From positions 930,001-994,000 of the forward strand of contig NZ_RQWN01000002.1 in NCBI RefSeq assembly GCF_003977755.1: DNA of 64,000 nucleotides. The letters run 5' to 3'. The stretch's first letter is position 1; each line of letters starts with the position of its first letter. The notes below the pieces were generated by a model that was not told where the DNA came from, made no database searches, and was given only the letters and a program-made list of their open reading frames with translations. Position numbers and translations under genes: made by a program. Positions 33,144-41,966 of the stretch are shown piece after piece. Source of the stretch: Haloterrigena salifodinae. GTDB taxonomy: Archaea > Halobacteriota > Halobacteria > Halobacteriales > Natrialbaceae.

Positions 33144-34060
33144 TGGTCGGTCTGGATTTCGGGGTTGATGACTTCCTCGTAGGCTCGGCCGATGAGGAAC
33201 ACCGAGGTGGTTATCGCGGCGATACCGACGGCCGGTGGGAGCACCCACCACCACGCGACGCGCATGTTACCCGACGCGAACACCTGCCGGAGCATCCGGC
33301 CCCAGCTGGTCATCGTCGGATCGCCGAAGCCGAGGAAGGCGAGACTCGCCTGTGCGGCGATCGCCCAGGCGACGCCGTAGGCGGTGTAGAGGAAGCCGAT
33401 CGGCAGGACGTTCGGCGCGACGTGGTACAGCATCGTCCGCAGGTCGCTCGCGCCGCTGGCTCGAGCGGACTTGACGAACGTCCGCTCGCGGACCGACAGC
33501 ACCTCCGAACGCACGACCCGCGCCGGCATCTTCCAGAGGAAGGCGGCGATGATCGCCGTGATCAGCCAGATGTTCGGCGTCATGAACGTCAGCAGCAGCA
33601 ACGCCATGGGCATGAACGGCAGTGAGAACGTCAGGTCGGTCAGACGCATCAGGAGTTCGTCGACCCAGCCGCCGTAGTAGCCGCTGACGACGCCGACGCT
33701 GAAGCCGAGCGCGCCCGTACCCAGTCCGCCGAACAGGCCGACGATGAGCGTCGGCCGCGCGCCAGCGAGGAACTGGCTCAGCACGTCCTTCCCGTAGGCC
33801 GTCGTTCCGAAGAACGCGTCAGCGCTCGGGGCGGCGAGCCGGAGCACGGAGCCGCCGTCGCCGCGGACGGTGTGTTCGATCGGGTCGTGCGGGGCCAGGT
33901 ACGGCCCGAACAGCCCGAGGAAGACGAACGCCGCGACGACGAGCATGCCGGCGAAGGCCATCGGGTCCTGTCGCAGGAACGCGAACTGATCGCGGACGGT
34001 CGTCCACAGTGCGTCGACTCGCTTGTACAACTCCGCCTTGGGTTTCGTTTCGGTGCTCAT
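33140..34060 (-). CDS. Peptide ABC transporter permease (DppC type)
   Basis: The product has 306 residues from the ATG at 34060. An N-terminal OppC_N helix (AFAGMLVVAAFVFLGLFGPY) with APHDPIEHT is followed by the BPD_transp_1 domain of five helices. The EAA-type loop reads VLSVRERTFVKSARASGASD followed by VAPNVLPIGF, which docks to the ATPase. It overlaps the dppB-like gene (34057-34060) and the ATPase gene (33140-33143) by ATGA, so the three are co-translated. The upstream part of the open frame to 34231 overlaps the dppB-like gene and is not conserved. Confidence 0.94.
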   Translation of the reverse strand: MSTETKPKAELYKRVDALWTTVRDQFAFLRQDPMAFAGMLVVAAFVFLGLFGPYLAPHDPIEHTVRGDGGSVLRLAAPSADAFFGTTAYGKDVLSQFLAGARPTLIVGLFGGLGTGALGFSVGVVSGYYGGWVDELLMRLTDLTFSLPFMPMALLLLTFMTPNIWLITAIIAAFLWKMPARVVRSEVLSVRERTFVKSARASGASDLRTMLYHVAPNVLPIGFLYTAYGVAWAIAAQASLAFLGFGDPTMTSWGRMLRQVFASGNMRVAWWWVLPPAVGIAAITTSVFLIGRAYEEVINPEIQTDQ

Positions 34061-35052
34061 GCGGTTCCACCTCCGCTCGTCGAGACGGTCGGATCGAAGT
34101 ACGCGTAGAGGACGTCCGCAAGCAGATTCGCCAGGATAACCGCAAGCGCCATGATGAAGACCGCGGCCTGGACCAGCGGGTAGTCCTGCTGCTGGATGGC
34201 CAGGACGAGTTCGCGGCCGATACCGGGCCAACTGAAGACCACCTCGAGCAGGATCAGTCCTTGGAAGATCATCCCCAGCCGCAGCGTGAAGTAGGTCAGG
34301 ATGGGCAGCATCGAGTTCCGACCCGCGCGGGCCAACTGCTCCATCTCGGTGAGTCCCTTCGCCCGGTGGAGCTTGAGGAACTCCGAGCCGCGCTTCTCGA
34401 CGACGCCGTTACGGGCCAGCAACAGGAAGTCGCCGCTGTAGTAGAGGACGGCGATGGTAAACGGGAGGATGTAGTGGTGAAGGAAGTCGAGCGAGCCGAA
34501 CGTCTCGATGTAACCGTCCGGCGTCGCCCGGATCGAGCGCATCCCGAGCGCGGGGACGATCTCCAGGTTGTACGCGAAGACGATGATGAAGAAGATCGCC
34601 GTGATGAACACCGGCGTCGAGCGCAGCAGCGTCGTCGAGACGATGCTGAACTTCTCGAGGCGGCTGCCCCGGTTCCAGCCGGCGTACATGCCCAGTACCG
34701 AACTCAGGATCGCCGTCGTCACCAGCGCGGGCACCAGCAGGATCAGCGAGTTGATCAGCCGCGGCTCGAGGACGTCCCAGACCGGCTGGCTCCGCAGGAT
34801 GGAGTAGCCGAACTGGAAGGTCAGCAGGCTCCCGAGGTAGTTGACGTACTGGACCCAGATCGACTGATCGAGGCCGTACATCGCCCGGATCTCGTCGATC
34901 TGCTCCTGGTTGAGGTTCCCCGAGGTGACGAGCGCCTCGAAGGGGCTCCCTGGCAGCAGCCGGAGGACGACGAAGATGACCGAGACCGCGACCAGCGTCA
35001 GCAGGACGGAGATCGCGAGCCGCTTGAGCAGGAACCGCTGGAATTTGCTCAT
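34057..35052 (-). CDS. Peptide ABC transporter permease (DppB type)
   Basis: The product has 331 residues. MSKFQRFLLKRLAISVLLTL is the typical first helix of DppB, then LLPGSPFEALVTSGNLNQEQ and YGLDQSIWVQYVNYLGSLLT. The transmembrane domain has six helices. The EAA loop is SEFLKLHRAKGLTEMEQLAR. The ATG at 35052 is preferred to a GTG two codons earlier. The preceding 187 nt to the binding-protein gene contain no gene and could carry a hairpin that lowers permease expression relative to the binding protein, as in many ABC operons; I see no strong stem there. Confidence 0.93.
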   Translation of the reverse strand: MSKFQRFLLKRLAISVLLTLVAVSVIFVVLRLLPGSPFEALVTSGNLNQEQIDEIRAMYGLDQSIWVQYVNYLGSLLTFQFGYSILRSQPVWDVLEPRLINSLILLVPALVTTAILSSVLGMYAGWNRGSRLEKFSIVSTTLLRSTPVFITAIFFIIVFAYNLEIVPALGMRSIRATPDGYIETFGSLDFLHHYILPFTIAVLYYSGDFLLLARNGVVEKRGSEFLKLHRAKGLTEMEQLARAGRNSMLPILTYFTLRLGMIFQGLILLEVVFSWPGIGRELVLAIQQQDYPLVQAAVFIMALAVILANLLADVLYAYFDPTVSTSGGGTA

Positions 35053-35239
35053 CGGCACTCACCCGCGGTATCGCGGTCGGTCGCCGGCCGCTTTCTCGCG
35101 CCGGCGTCGCCGTGCTCGAGGGACGCGCGCTCGGTTCGAGCGGCGGCGCGGTCGGGGTGTCGGTTCGCCTCGAATCGGGTCCGTTCCCGCGACGGACGCG
35201 GGTGTCGGTCGGTGGTGTGGTACATTGGGTTCTGGCTGC

Positions 35240-37147
35240 TCATGAGAAGTCGGACTGGCCGAGTTCCGTGCGGCGTTTGTTGGTGTTCCCGGGCTGGAGC
35301 CGTTCGACGAACGCGCCCCACGCCTCGCCGTTGGGGAACCGCAGGTTGCCGTCGTCGTCCCAGGTGTAACCCGCTCGCTCGAGGACGGTTCGCGCTTCTT
35401 CGACGTCGTAGCTGTAGTGGGTCGTCTCGGAGTTGTGCCACTGGGTGAGCGGCGAGATCGGGTTCTCGCCGCTCGGGACCGTCGCCTGTCCGTACAGGAA
35501 GTCGTCGACGAACCCCTGCGAGTCGACCGACTTCGCCAGCGCGACGCGGAACTCCTTGTCTCGGATCGGCGGACAGGAGAACATGAGCTTCGTATCGAGC
35601 GGCGCGTAGCTCCCGGTCGACAGCTGCTCGATCCCGTCGGTCTCGGCCGCGCGGTCGGCCTGCAGGGTCGAGAGCGTCGTCCCGATGGCGTCGATCGATC
35701 CGCTCTGGAGCGAACCGATCAGCGCGTCGACGTTGCTCACGTTGATCCAGATGACGCTCTCGACGCCGGGGCCGCGTTCGGCCTGGTCGCCCAGCGCGTC
35801 GGCCCGCCAGTCGTCGTCGAACATCCAGTGGCCCTCGTTGCGCGAGGCCTCGAACCGGGTCCCCTGCTCCCAGTCTTCGAACTGGAAGGGACCGGTGCCG
35901 ACGGGGGCGTCCGGGTTGTGCTGGGACGGGTTGTCGACGTCCTCCCACCGGTGTTTCGGGAGGATGACGCTCCGGACGACCCGCTGGGTCATGAACGAGG
36001 CGTCGGGGTTCGACAGGTTGAATCGTACCTCGTGATCGCCGAGCACCTCGACGGACTCGATCGGCTCGTAGAACGGCACTTGGCTCGTCGAGGAGTACTC
36101 CTTGTACAGTTCGACGGTGAACTTCACGTCCTCGGCGGTGAACGGCTCGCCGTCGTGCCACTCGACGCCCTCGCGCAGCGCGAGTTCCACGGTCGTATCG
36201 TCGACGAAACCGCCGCCGGTCGCCAGTGCGGGGACCACGTCCAAATCGGGCGTCGCGTCGAACAATCCGTCGTAGATGAACGTGAGTCGATTGGCCTCCG
36301 CGCCGCCGGCGGCCCACGGCAGGTTCAGCGAGTTCATCGACGTGGTGACGCCCTTGACGTAGGTCCGGTTGTCCGTCTCGGGTTGGAGGTTAACCTCCGT
36401 CCAGACGAACGAGTCCATCGTCGGGCCGTTGCCCGGCGTCTCCACGTAGCCGCTCCACCGCTCCGTGTTCACTGCCGTGATGATGTCCGGAAAGAGCGTG
36501 ATGAGCGCCCCGACGTCCTCGGCGAAAATCTCCTGCGCTCGATCGACCAGTTCCTCTCGCTTAGCCCGGTCGGTCGTCTGGGCCTGTTCGGTGAGCACCT
36601 TCTGGAGCTCCGGGTGGTAGTAATTATCGTAGTTCGAGAGCGAGCCCTCGGTCCGGCGCATTAACAGCGGGTTGGGATCGAGTCCCCGCTGCGGGTCGGG
36701 CCCGTGCGTACTCATCGACATGATCGCTTCGAGTCCGCGCGCTTCCCAGCTCTGGGCGTAGAGCTGGTTCAGCGGACGGTCGTTGAGTTCGACGGCGATG
36801 CCCAAATCGTCGAGCCCTTGCTTGACCATCAACGCGTGCTCGCGCATCCACGGATCGTCCTCGCTCGAGAACTCGACGGGGAACCGATCGAGCACCGCGC
36901 CCGCCGTCGCGCTGTAGTCAAGCGGCGGCGAGTCGGCGTCGATCGTCTCCCATTCGCGCCAGTACTGCGTCTCGACCGTTTCCGGCACTCCGTCGGGGAC
37001 GTCCGGCTCGAGGCTGGTGCCGCGACTGCCGCTACAGCCCGCGAGCACGCTCGTCCCGAGCGCCGCGGCGGCCGTAGCGACGTAGCCGCGTCGCGTGAGT
37101 CGGGCGCCACCCTCGGAGCGCGATCTATCATGATTTTCTTCGCTCAT
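35240..37147 (-). CDS. Permuted family-5 peptide-binding lipoprotein of the ABC transporter
   Basis: The product has 635 residues. The leader LTRRGYVATAAAALGTSVLA with C38 makes it a Tat lipoprotein. The segment order is unusual. Residues about 65-245 (MREHALMVKQGLDDLGIAVE, YYHPELQKVLTEQAQTTDRA, WSGYVETPGNG) correspond to the normal C-terminal lobe. Then comes the usual N-terminal lobe with VELALREGVEWHDGEPF near 320-336 (normally near residue 100). The chain ends with YDVEEARTVLERAGY, which normally leads into the C-lobe. This is a circular permutation relative to DppA/OppA. It is transcribed before the permease genes and after the Bat-like regulator. Confidence 0.92.
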   Translation of the reverse strand: MSEENHDRSRSEGGARLTRRGYVATAAAALGTSVLAGCSGSRGTSLEPDVPDGVPETVETQYWREWETIDADSPPLDYSATAGAVLDRFPVEFSSEDDPWMREHALMVKQGLDDLGIAVELNDRPLNQLYAQSWEARGLEAIMSMSTHGPDPQRGLDPNPLLMRRTEGSLSNYDNYYHPELQKVLTEQAQTTDRAKREELVDRAQEIFAEDVGALITLFPDIITAVNTERWSGYVETPGNGPTMDSFVWTEVNLQPETDNRTYVKGVTTSMNSLNLPWAAGGAEANRLTFIYDGLFDATPDLDVVPALATGGGFVDDTTVELALREGVEWHDGEPFTAEDVKFTVELYKEYSSTSQVPFYEPIESVEVLGDHEVRFNLSNPDASFMTQRVVRSVILPKHRWEDVDNPSQHNPDAPVGTGPFQFEDWEQGTRFEASRNEGHWMFDDDWRADALGDQAERGPGVESVIWINVSNVDALIGSLQSGSIDAIGTTLSTLQADRAAETDGIEQLSTGSYAPLDTKLMFSCPPIRDKEFRVALAKSVDSQGFVDDFLYGQATVPSGENPISPLTQWHNSETTHYSYDVEEARTVLERAGYTWDDDGNLRFPNGEAWGAFVERLQPGNTNKRRTELGQSDFS

Positions 37148-37198
37148 CCACCCCCACGTTACGGAGTGACTAGGTTCGCTTTACTCCCTATCGGCGAC

Positions 37199-37218
37199 GA
37201 TAGCTATCATTCTTTAAG
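37199..37218 (-). promoter_or_regulatory. Promoter and palindrome of the peptide transporter operon
   Basis: On the minus strand a TTAAAG-type TATA element (about 37211-37217) is followed at once by the perfect 10-bp palindrome GATAGCTATC (37199-37208). The palindrome falls between the TATA box and the expected transcription start, a position suited to repression. Confidence 0.45.
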
Positions 37219-37271
37219 ACGTGGTGGATGTTTCAACACATCTTGTCAGTTCGGGGACACCAGAGTCGTCC

Positions 37272-37925
37272 TCACTCCCGCGGACCGTAGATGAGTTCGA
37301 GGAGGGTTCGCTCCGCGGTCCGCAGTCGTTCGCTCGCCGTCGACTGTGCGATCTCGAGCTCGTCGGCGAGTTCGGTCGCCGACGTCTCTCGCGGGATGTC
37401 GAAGTAGCCGTTCTCGTAGGCCGTCTCGAGGACCGCCAACTGCTCGTCGGTGAGCTTCGAGACGAGGACTTCCGTTAATCGTCCGCTGTCGAGCGGTTCG
37501 CCGGGGTCCTCGTTTTGGGTGACCGACAGCAGTTCGAACTCGCCGAGCGTCTCCTGGACCTCGTCGGCCATCGCCCGGAACTGATCCCAGTCGCGGGTCG
37601 TCACCACGGCCTCGAAATCGTCGTTCTGGAGGACGATCCGGTTCGGAATCGCCTCCTGTCGCAGGACGAGACTCAGGATGAACGGGTACGATTCGTTGGC
37701 CAGGATCGTCAGCCGGCGAATCTCGAGGTCGTCCGACGCGGTCGGAATCTCGCTGTCGTAGAACAGCGACACGCCGGAAATCTCCTCGACGACGGCGTCC
37801 GGATCGAAGGCGGCGTTCGACGTGACGGTCAGGGACTCGATCCACGTGCCGTCTTCGACGTAGAACGCGTTGTCGAGTTCGATGCTTCGGACGTCGTCCA
37901 GCTCCCGCTGGAGCTTTGCCATCAC
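37272..37925 (-). CDS. Bat-like HTH10 transcriptional regulator
   Basis: The product has 217 residues from the GTG at 37925; an ATG follows one codon later. The N-terminal two-thirds is the haloarchaeal Bat-type sensory region (FYVEDGTWIESLTVTSNAAF, IPNRIVLQNDDFEAVVTTRD). The C-terminus is the bacterio-opsin-activator HTH (LTDEQLAVLETAYENGYFDI, ATELADELEIAQSTASERLR). It lies directly upstream of the peptide transporter operon on the same strand and is its likely regulator. The start is uncertain: coding-like sequence extends about 17 codons further upstream to an in-frame TAG, without an ATG, GTG or TTG. Confidence 0.85.
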   Translation of the reverse strand: MMAKLQRELDDVRSIELDNAFYVEDGTWIESLTVTSNAAFDPDAVVEEISGVSLFYDSEIPTASDDLEIRRLTILANESYPFILSLVLRQEAIPNRIVLQNDDFEAVVTTRDWDQFRAMADEVQETLGEFELLSVTQNEDPGEPLDSGRLTEVLVSKLTDEQLAVLETAYENGYFDIPRETSATELADELEIAQSTASERLRTAERTLLELIYGPRE

Positions 37926-37997
37926 GCCCGTCGGCGCCGTCGTGAACTCGATGCGTAGAATTGGCGACCCTCCCTACGGGGAAGAGTCCGACCCGTT

Positions 37998-38006
37998 CAT
38001 ATATAC
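37998..38006 (-). promoter_or_regulatory. TATA box of the Bat-like regulator gene
   Basis: The minus strand reads GGTATATATG across 37998-38007, an excellent TATA box. Transcription would begin near 37972, about 45 nt before the annotated GTG. The ATG inside this box opens only an eight-codon frame (MNGSDSSP) that ends at a TAG. Confidence 0.5.
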
Positions 38007-38029
38007 CTCACGCTTATCGCGATCGGTTG

Positions 38030-39505
38030 TCAGCCCACTAACGGCCAGTAAACGAGCCACGACACGCCGGCGACGCCGACGGCGAGCACCATCGTCACGA
38101 GGCCAAAGGAGGCGACGTCGCGGTGTGACAGCGGTCCGCGATCCATCGACACCAGCACCGCGGTCGTGTTGAACGGGAGGATCGTCGTCGAGCCGACGAC
38201 CAACAAGACGGTCAGCGCCAGATACAGTCGGTTGACGTCGAAGACCGCCGCGAGTTCGAGGACGATCGGGAGCGCGACCACGATCGCCGCCGAGCCGGTC
38301 GAGAACAAGATTCGGATCCCGACGGCGAGACCGAGCAACACCGCGACGAGCTGCCACTGGGCGAGCGCTGCGAACGGAATCCATCGCGCGAGGACGTCGA
38401 CGATCGCCACGATGGCGCCGGTCGTCTCCAGCGCGTCGAGGATCGATAACATCGCGCCGACGAGGAAGATGATCCCCCAGTTCACCCCGGCGATATCGTC
38501 GGCCGTGATGACGCCGACCTGGGGCAGCGAGAGCGCGACGACCGCGGCGACCGCCGGGAGCACCGTGGGGATCCCGACGAACGAGCCGCCGATCCAGCCC
38601 GCGATGGCGCCCAGGAGGACGAGTCCGACGAGACGCTGGTCTCGAGTCAGCGAGGACGGGTCGTCGCCGTCGGCCTCGGGTGCGGGCCCCTCTCCGTCCG
38701 CCTCGAGTCGCGCCCCGGCGGTCGCGCCGAGCGTCGTCTCGCCGTCGACCGCCGCGAACAGACCCGCACAGAGCGTCGCCGCCGCGTACAGGGCGATCGT
38801 CGGCGGCAGCATCAACACGGCCCAGTCGACCCAGGTGATCGGCCGCACCGAGGTCGCGATAATCTCGGAGGTGACCAGCGCCATGCCGCCGCCGGTCATC
38901 AGCGCCATCGAGGCGATCGGGTTGACGTGACCGAGGACGAGAAACGCCCCGGTTTCGAAGCCGTCGTCGCCCGAGCCGAACGCGGCCGCGAGCCGCTTCA
39001 CGATCGGGATGAACGTTACCGCGCGCGCCATCGCCGACGGCATCACCAGCGCCAGCGCGAGGACGCTCCCGGCGACGGAGCGCAGCGCGCGCCGCGGCGT
39101 ACTCTCCGCCGTCAGCAGTCGGCGTGCCAATCGTCGATCGAGACCGACACTCGTCGTCGCGTCGCCGAGCAACAACAGGAGGAGCAGGAAGAACACGAGC
39201 GTCGACGTAAAGCCCGTCGCGGCCGCGTCGAACGACTCGACCGTCCCCAGCGCGAACAGTAACGTGACGCTGAGCACGCTCGAGACGACGTACGGCACCG
39301 GCCGCGTCAGCCACAGGACGAGCGCCGACGCGAAGACCGCCAGCGCGCGTTGTCCCGCGACGGTCACCGCCGCCGGCGGAGGAACCATCGTCCCGACCGC
39401 GAGGACGGTAACGGCCGCGAGCAGCCCCAGGGATTGCCGCGATGGAAGCGTCGTCTTCGTCTCCGTCTCTGCCCGCGCGCCGTCCCGATCAGCCATTACC
39501 GCCAT
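38030..39505 (-). CDS. SLC13 (DASS) family anion/dicarboxylate permease
   Basis: The product has 491 residues and about 12 hydrophobic helices in two inverted halves. GHVNPIASMALMTGGGMALV and IRILFSTGSAAIVVALPIVL hold the two substrate/Na+-binding loops, where the family has SNT/TGT-type motifs. LPFNTTAVLVSM is the second-half signature. The central charged loop (about 255-290) is acidic. Members carry dicarboxylates, citrate, sulfate or phosphate with Na+; the substrate is not assignable. M4 is an alternative start. It ends about 105 nt before the Bat-like regulator, with no sign of joint control. Confidence 0.88.
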   Translation of the reverse strand: MAVMADRDGARAETETKTTLPSRQSLGLLAAVTVLAVGTMVPPPAAVTVAGQRALAVFASALVLWLTRPVPYVVSSVLSVTLLFALGTVESFDAAATGFTSTLVFFLLLLLLLGDATTSVGLDRRLARRLLTAESTPRRALRSVAGSVLALALVMPSAMARAVTFIPIVKRLAAAFGSGDDGFETGAFLVLGHVNPIASMALMTGGGMALVTSEIIATSVRPITWVDWAVLMLPPTIALYAAATLCAGLFAAVDGETTLGATAGARLEADGEGPAPEADGDDPSSLTRDQRLVGLVLLGAIAGWIGGSFVGIPTVLPAVAAVVALSLPQVGVITADDIAGVNWGIIFLVGAMLSILDALETTGAIVAIVDVLARWIPFAALAQWQLVAVLLGLAVGIRILFSTGSAAIVVALPIVLELAAVFDVNRLYLALTVLLVVGSTTILPFNTTAVLVSMDRGPLSHRDVASFGLVTMVLAVGVAGVSWLVYWPLVG

Positions 39506-39658
39506 CGTCGGCGTTCCCGGTGAAGAATCTGGTGACAGCGCAGTCGAGAACGAGTGCAGGACAGCGTTGCCGATAGAAACGAGTCGTTACCGTGGCGGAG
39601 CGGATCCGATCACCGCGAGCGAGTCGCGGGGAGCCGACCCCCGATCGCTACCGCGCCG

Positions 39659-40060
39659 TCACGACTCGTCTCGAGCCCGCTCGGCTTCCGCCCGCGCCTG
39701 CTCGATCTTCTCGTCGAGTTTCTTCGTGACGGTGTATTTGAACTCGTCGGGCATCTGGCCGTAGTTGATATCGACGGTCAGCATGGCGTCGCAGCCGTCG
39801 ACGATCTCGGGCGCCCAACTCCCTTGCGCGAGCTTCGACTCCTCGGTGACCACGGCCTCGCCGTCCTCGACGTCGATAAAGGCCGTCACCGTGTTCCAGA
39901 TGTTGGGGTTGTTCGTGGTCGCCTCGTCGAACAGCCCCTCGAGTTGCGAGTCCCGGAGCTGTTCGGTCGCGATCTCCTCGCGCAACGCCTCGAGGGCGTC
40001 GGCCAGCGCCTCGTACTCCGCCGCCGGTCGCTCGGAATCATCGAGGATCACCGTCCCCAC
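39659..40060 (-). CDS. Conserved haloarchaeal hypothetical protein
   Basis: The product has 133 residues from a GTG at 40060. It is acidic and soluble. Helical ends (ALADALEALREEIATEQLRD at the front and KKLDEKIEQARAEAERARDE at the back) flank a beta core (NIWNTVTAFIDVEDGEAVVT, AMLTVDINYGQMPDEFKYTV). No catalytic motif is evident and I do not recognise the family. The coding pattern is strong, so the gene is real. The in-frame sequence continues about nine codons upstream to a TAA without an ATG, so the exact start is open. Its neighbours give no functional clue. Confidence 0.65.
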   Translation of the reverse strand: MGTVILDDSERPAAEYEALADALEALREEIATEQLRDSQLEGLFDEATTNNPNIWNTVTAFIDVEDGEAVVTEESKLAQGSWAPEIVDGCDAMLTVDINYGQMPDEFKYTVTKKLDEKIEQARAEAERARDES

Positions 40061-40280
40061 CTCACGTGGTCGTGTGAATGCATCTTAGCTATGGTTGTGA
40101 CTGGACGACCAAGTCTTCCACGTTACGCGACTCGCGTCGGTCCCAGTCGCGGCCGTCGGTCGGCGACGGCCGCATCGACGGTGGCGGGCCAGCTGCGGTC
40201 CCCACAACAGTATGTGGCCGATACGACGTCGATCGGGCCCGATGGCGGTTCGATCTGCGCCGTGCCCCCGCTCGCAGTCG

Positions 40281-40472
40281 TCAGTCGGTGCTGGGATCGG
40301 GCGGCGATCCTCCCTCGGAGTCGTCGGCGACCTCGAAGCTCGTTGCGCCACAGGAGCACCCCTCTTGACCGATGACGCGAACCGTCCCGTCGGGCCACTC
40401 TCGAGCCGCGTAGACGGATCCGCACTCTTCACACACTGCCATAACCCGCGTTACATCGTCCTTGTGAGCCAT
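40281..40472 (-). CDS. Zinc-ribbon mini-protein
   Basis: The product has 63 residues, or 53 if translation starts at the second ATG (40442, MAVCEECGS). CEECGSVYAAREWPDGTVRV followed by CSCGATSFEV gives a CxxC...CxC zinc site, typical of haloarchaeal zinc-finger mini-proteins that bind proteins or nucleic acid. The C-terminal tail is acidic and Pro-rich. The second start would place the zinc finger at the N-terminus, as in most of these proteins, and may be the true one. It is transcribed alone. Confidence 0.7.
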   Translation of the reverse strand: MAHKDDVTRVMAVCEECGSVYAAREWPDGTVRVIGQEGCSCGATSFEVADDSEGGSPPDPSTD

Positions 40473-41114
40473 CCCCGAAACGAGAGAACGAAGATCGGAT
40501 GAATTAACCTTACTACTTGGAAAACCACAGCGAAATATAAGTGGTCTCGTCGGAATTCAACGGAGATCGTCGAACGAGTTACCCTAGAGATTGTTTCGGC
40601 GAGTAGAAGAAGATAATAAGGGGTGTTGCCGTTCCGACCGCTTCGAACGCAAATCTCGGCCAGTGGTCTCGTGTCGCCCGATAGCGGTTCGTGCCACCGC
40701 GGCGCCGTCGCGGTCGCAGATCGAACCGTCGGGTTCGACACGTTATGGGACTGCAGACGGTATCGAATGCCGATACTATCGACGCAGCAATTCGATCAGG
40801 ACCGCCGTACAGAACCCCAGAAATCCGTTCTGTTGAATTTAGTGACAACCTATTTATTATTGGTCCGCTGGACGGGCCACACGTGACGATGATCGACCAG
40901 TGGTGGGGTTCCACGCGGGTGGCGTACCGGAGTTCGGCTATCGCAGCGTCGCGGTTCGGTCGACGCGGACGGAACGCACGGCAGTCTCTCGCACGCGATG
41001 CCTCAAGTCCCGACCGGCGATCCGTCCGTCGGGGTCGCCCCGTTCAACGCCCGTTGGCCGTCGGCGCGAGCATCGCCGTACAGGTGTGTGCACGTTCAGA
41101 GCGGGGCGTCGACG
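40473..41114. other. 640-bp stretch without a supported gene
   Basis: Several short frames exist on both strands, but none has haloarchaeal codon bias or recognisable motifs. Two AT-rich patches (40495-40640 and 40845-40875) stand out from the high-GC background and may hold promoters or relics of inserted DNA. No tRNA, CRISPR repeat or transposase fragment is seen. Confidence 0.5.
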
Positions 41115-41441
41115 ATGGATAACCGCCGATCGCGGTCCCAGTCCCACCGGGACCCGCCCTCCCGTCGAACGGAAGACGAGATCATCGTGGACGTCGTCCA
41201 GGCGCTGGCCACCGCGGATCGCCTCGATCTAGACGAAGTCGAGTACACGCTTTACGAGTACATCAACCCGGCCGTCCTGATCGAACTCGCCGCTCACGAC
41301 GGCGGTAGCTGGGAGTTCACGTTCGAAATCGCCGACCACGAGGTGACACTCACCAGCGACGGTCGGCTCTTCGTCGACGGCGTTCTCTGTCGGGACGATC
41401 TGGCGCTTCGGCGTTCCTCGTCGCCGCCGGCCTACGGATAA
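41115..41441 (+). CDS. HalOD1 output-domain protein
   Basis: The product has 108 residues from the ATG at 41115. After a basic, Ser-rich N-terminus, residues about 22-92 match the HalOD1 domain: IIVDVVQALATADRLDLDEV, LYEYINPAVLIELAAHDGGS, FEIADHEVTLTSDGRLFVDG. HalOD1 occurs alone or at the end of haloarchaeal response regulators. It is thought to be a signal-output module, though its binding partner is unknown. The gene is monocistronic. Upstream in-frame sequence to 40998 is not conserved. Confidence 0.8.
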   Translation: MDNRRSRSQSHRDPPSRRTEDEIIVDVVQALATADRLDLDEVEYTLYEYINPAVLIELAAHDGGSWEFTFEIADHEVTLTSDGRLFVDGVLCRDDLALRRSSSPPAYG

Positions 41442-41505
41442 GCGTCGATCGCCCGCTATCGACCGGTCACGCCGGTCGCAATCGATTCCCCTGTTACCCC
41501 CGCGG

Positions 41506-41652
41506 TCACAGCAACAGCGAGACGACCGCGAGAACGACGAACACTATCACGAGCCACTTCGCGATGGCCATCGACAGTCCGGCGACGCCGCCCGCACCGA
41601 GCGCACCGGCGATGATCGCGATCACGAAGAACAGCAGTGCGAGTTCTAACAT
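41506..41652 (-). CDS. DUF1328 small membrane protein
   Basis: The product has 48 residues from the ATG at 41652. [20 protein letters not shown], then [20 protein letters not shown], gives two transmembrane helices split by a short glycine turn. The IAGALG-GGVAG pattern is diagnostic for the DUF1328 family (YtjA-like), found in bacteria and haloarchaea and often stress-linked. Its function is unknown. It is too short for most gene finders but is clearly conserved. It is convergent with the HalOD1 gene. Confidence 0.85.
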   Translation of the reverse strand: MLELALLFFVIAIIAGALGAGGVAGLSMAIAKWLVIVFVVLAVVSLLL

Positions 41653-41966
41653 GACTCTAGAGACGACTGTCAGACGGATACTGATTCGGCCTTCATACGC
41701 CGTCCACACCGGGGTTGCGCCGTCACGGCGAATCTCTTGTCGACCGCCGCAACCGTCCGGTCGACTCGACTTACAGGCGGATCCGACTCGAGTCGAGCGT
41801 TCCGAATAGTGGGCGACGTGGCTAGCGTGCCGGCGCCGCGACAGCCGACGCTCGAGTCCGGAACGCAGACACAACAGTGGAAAATCAGTCCTCGAGAACG
41901 CGAATACCGTCGACCTCGGCCCCGTCGAAATTGCCCCGGCGTCCCGAACGCGTCCGCGTCGATCCG

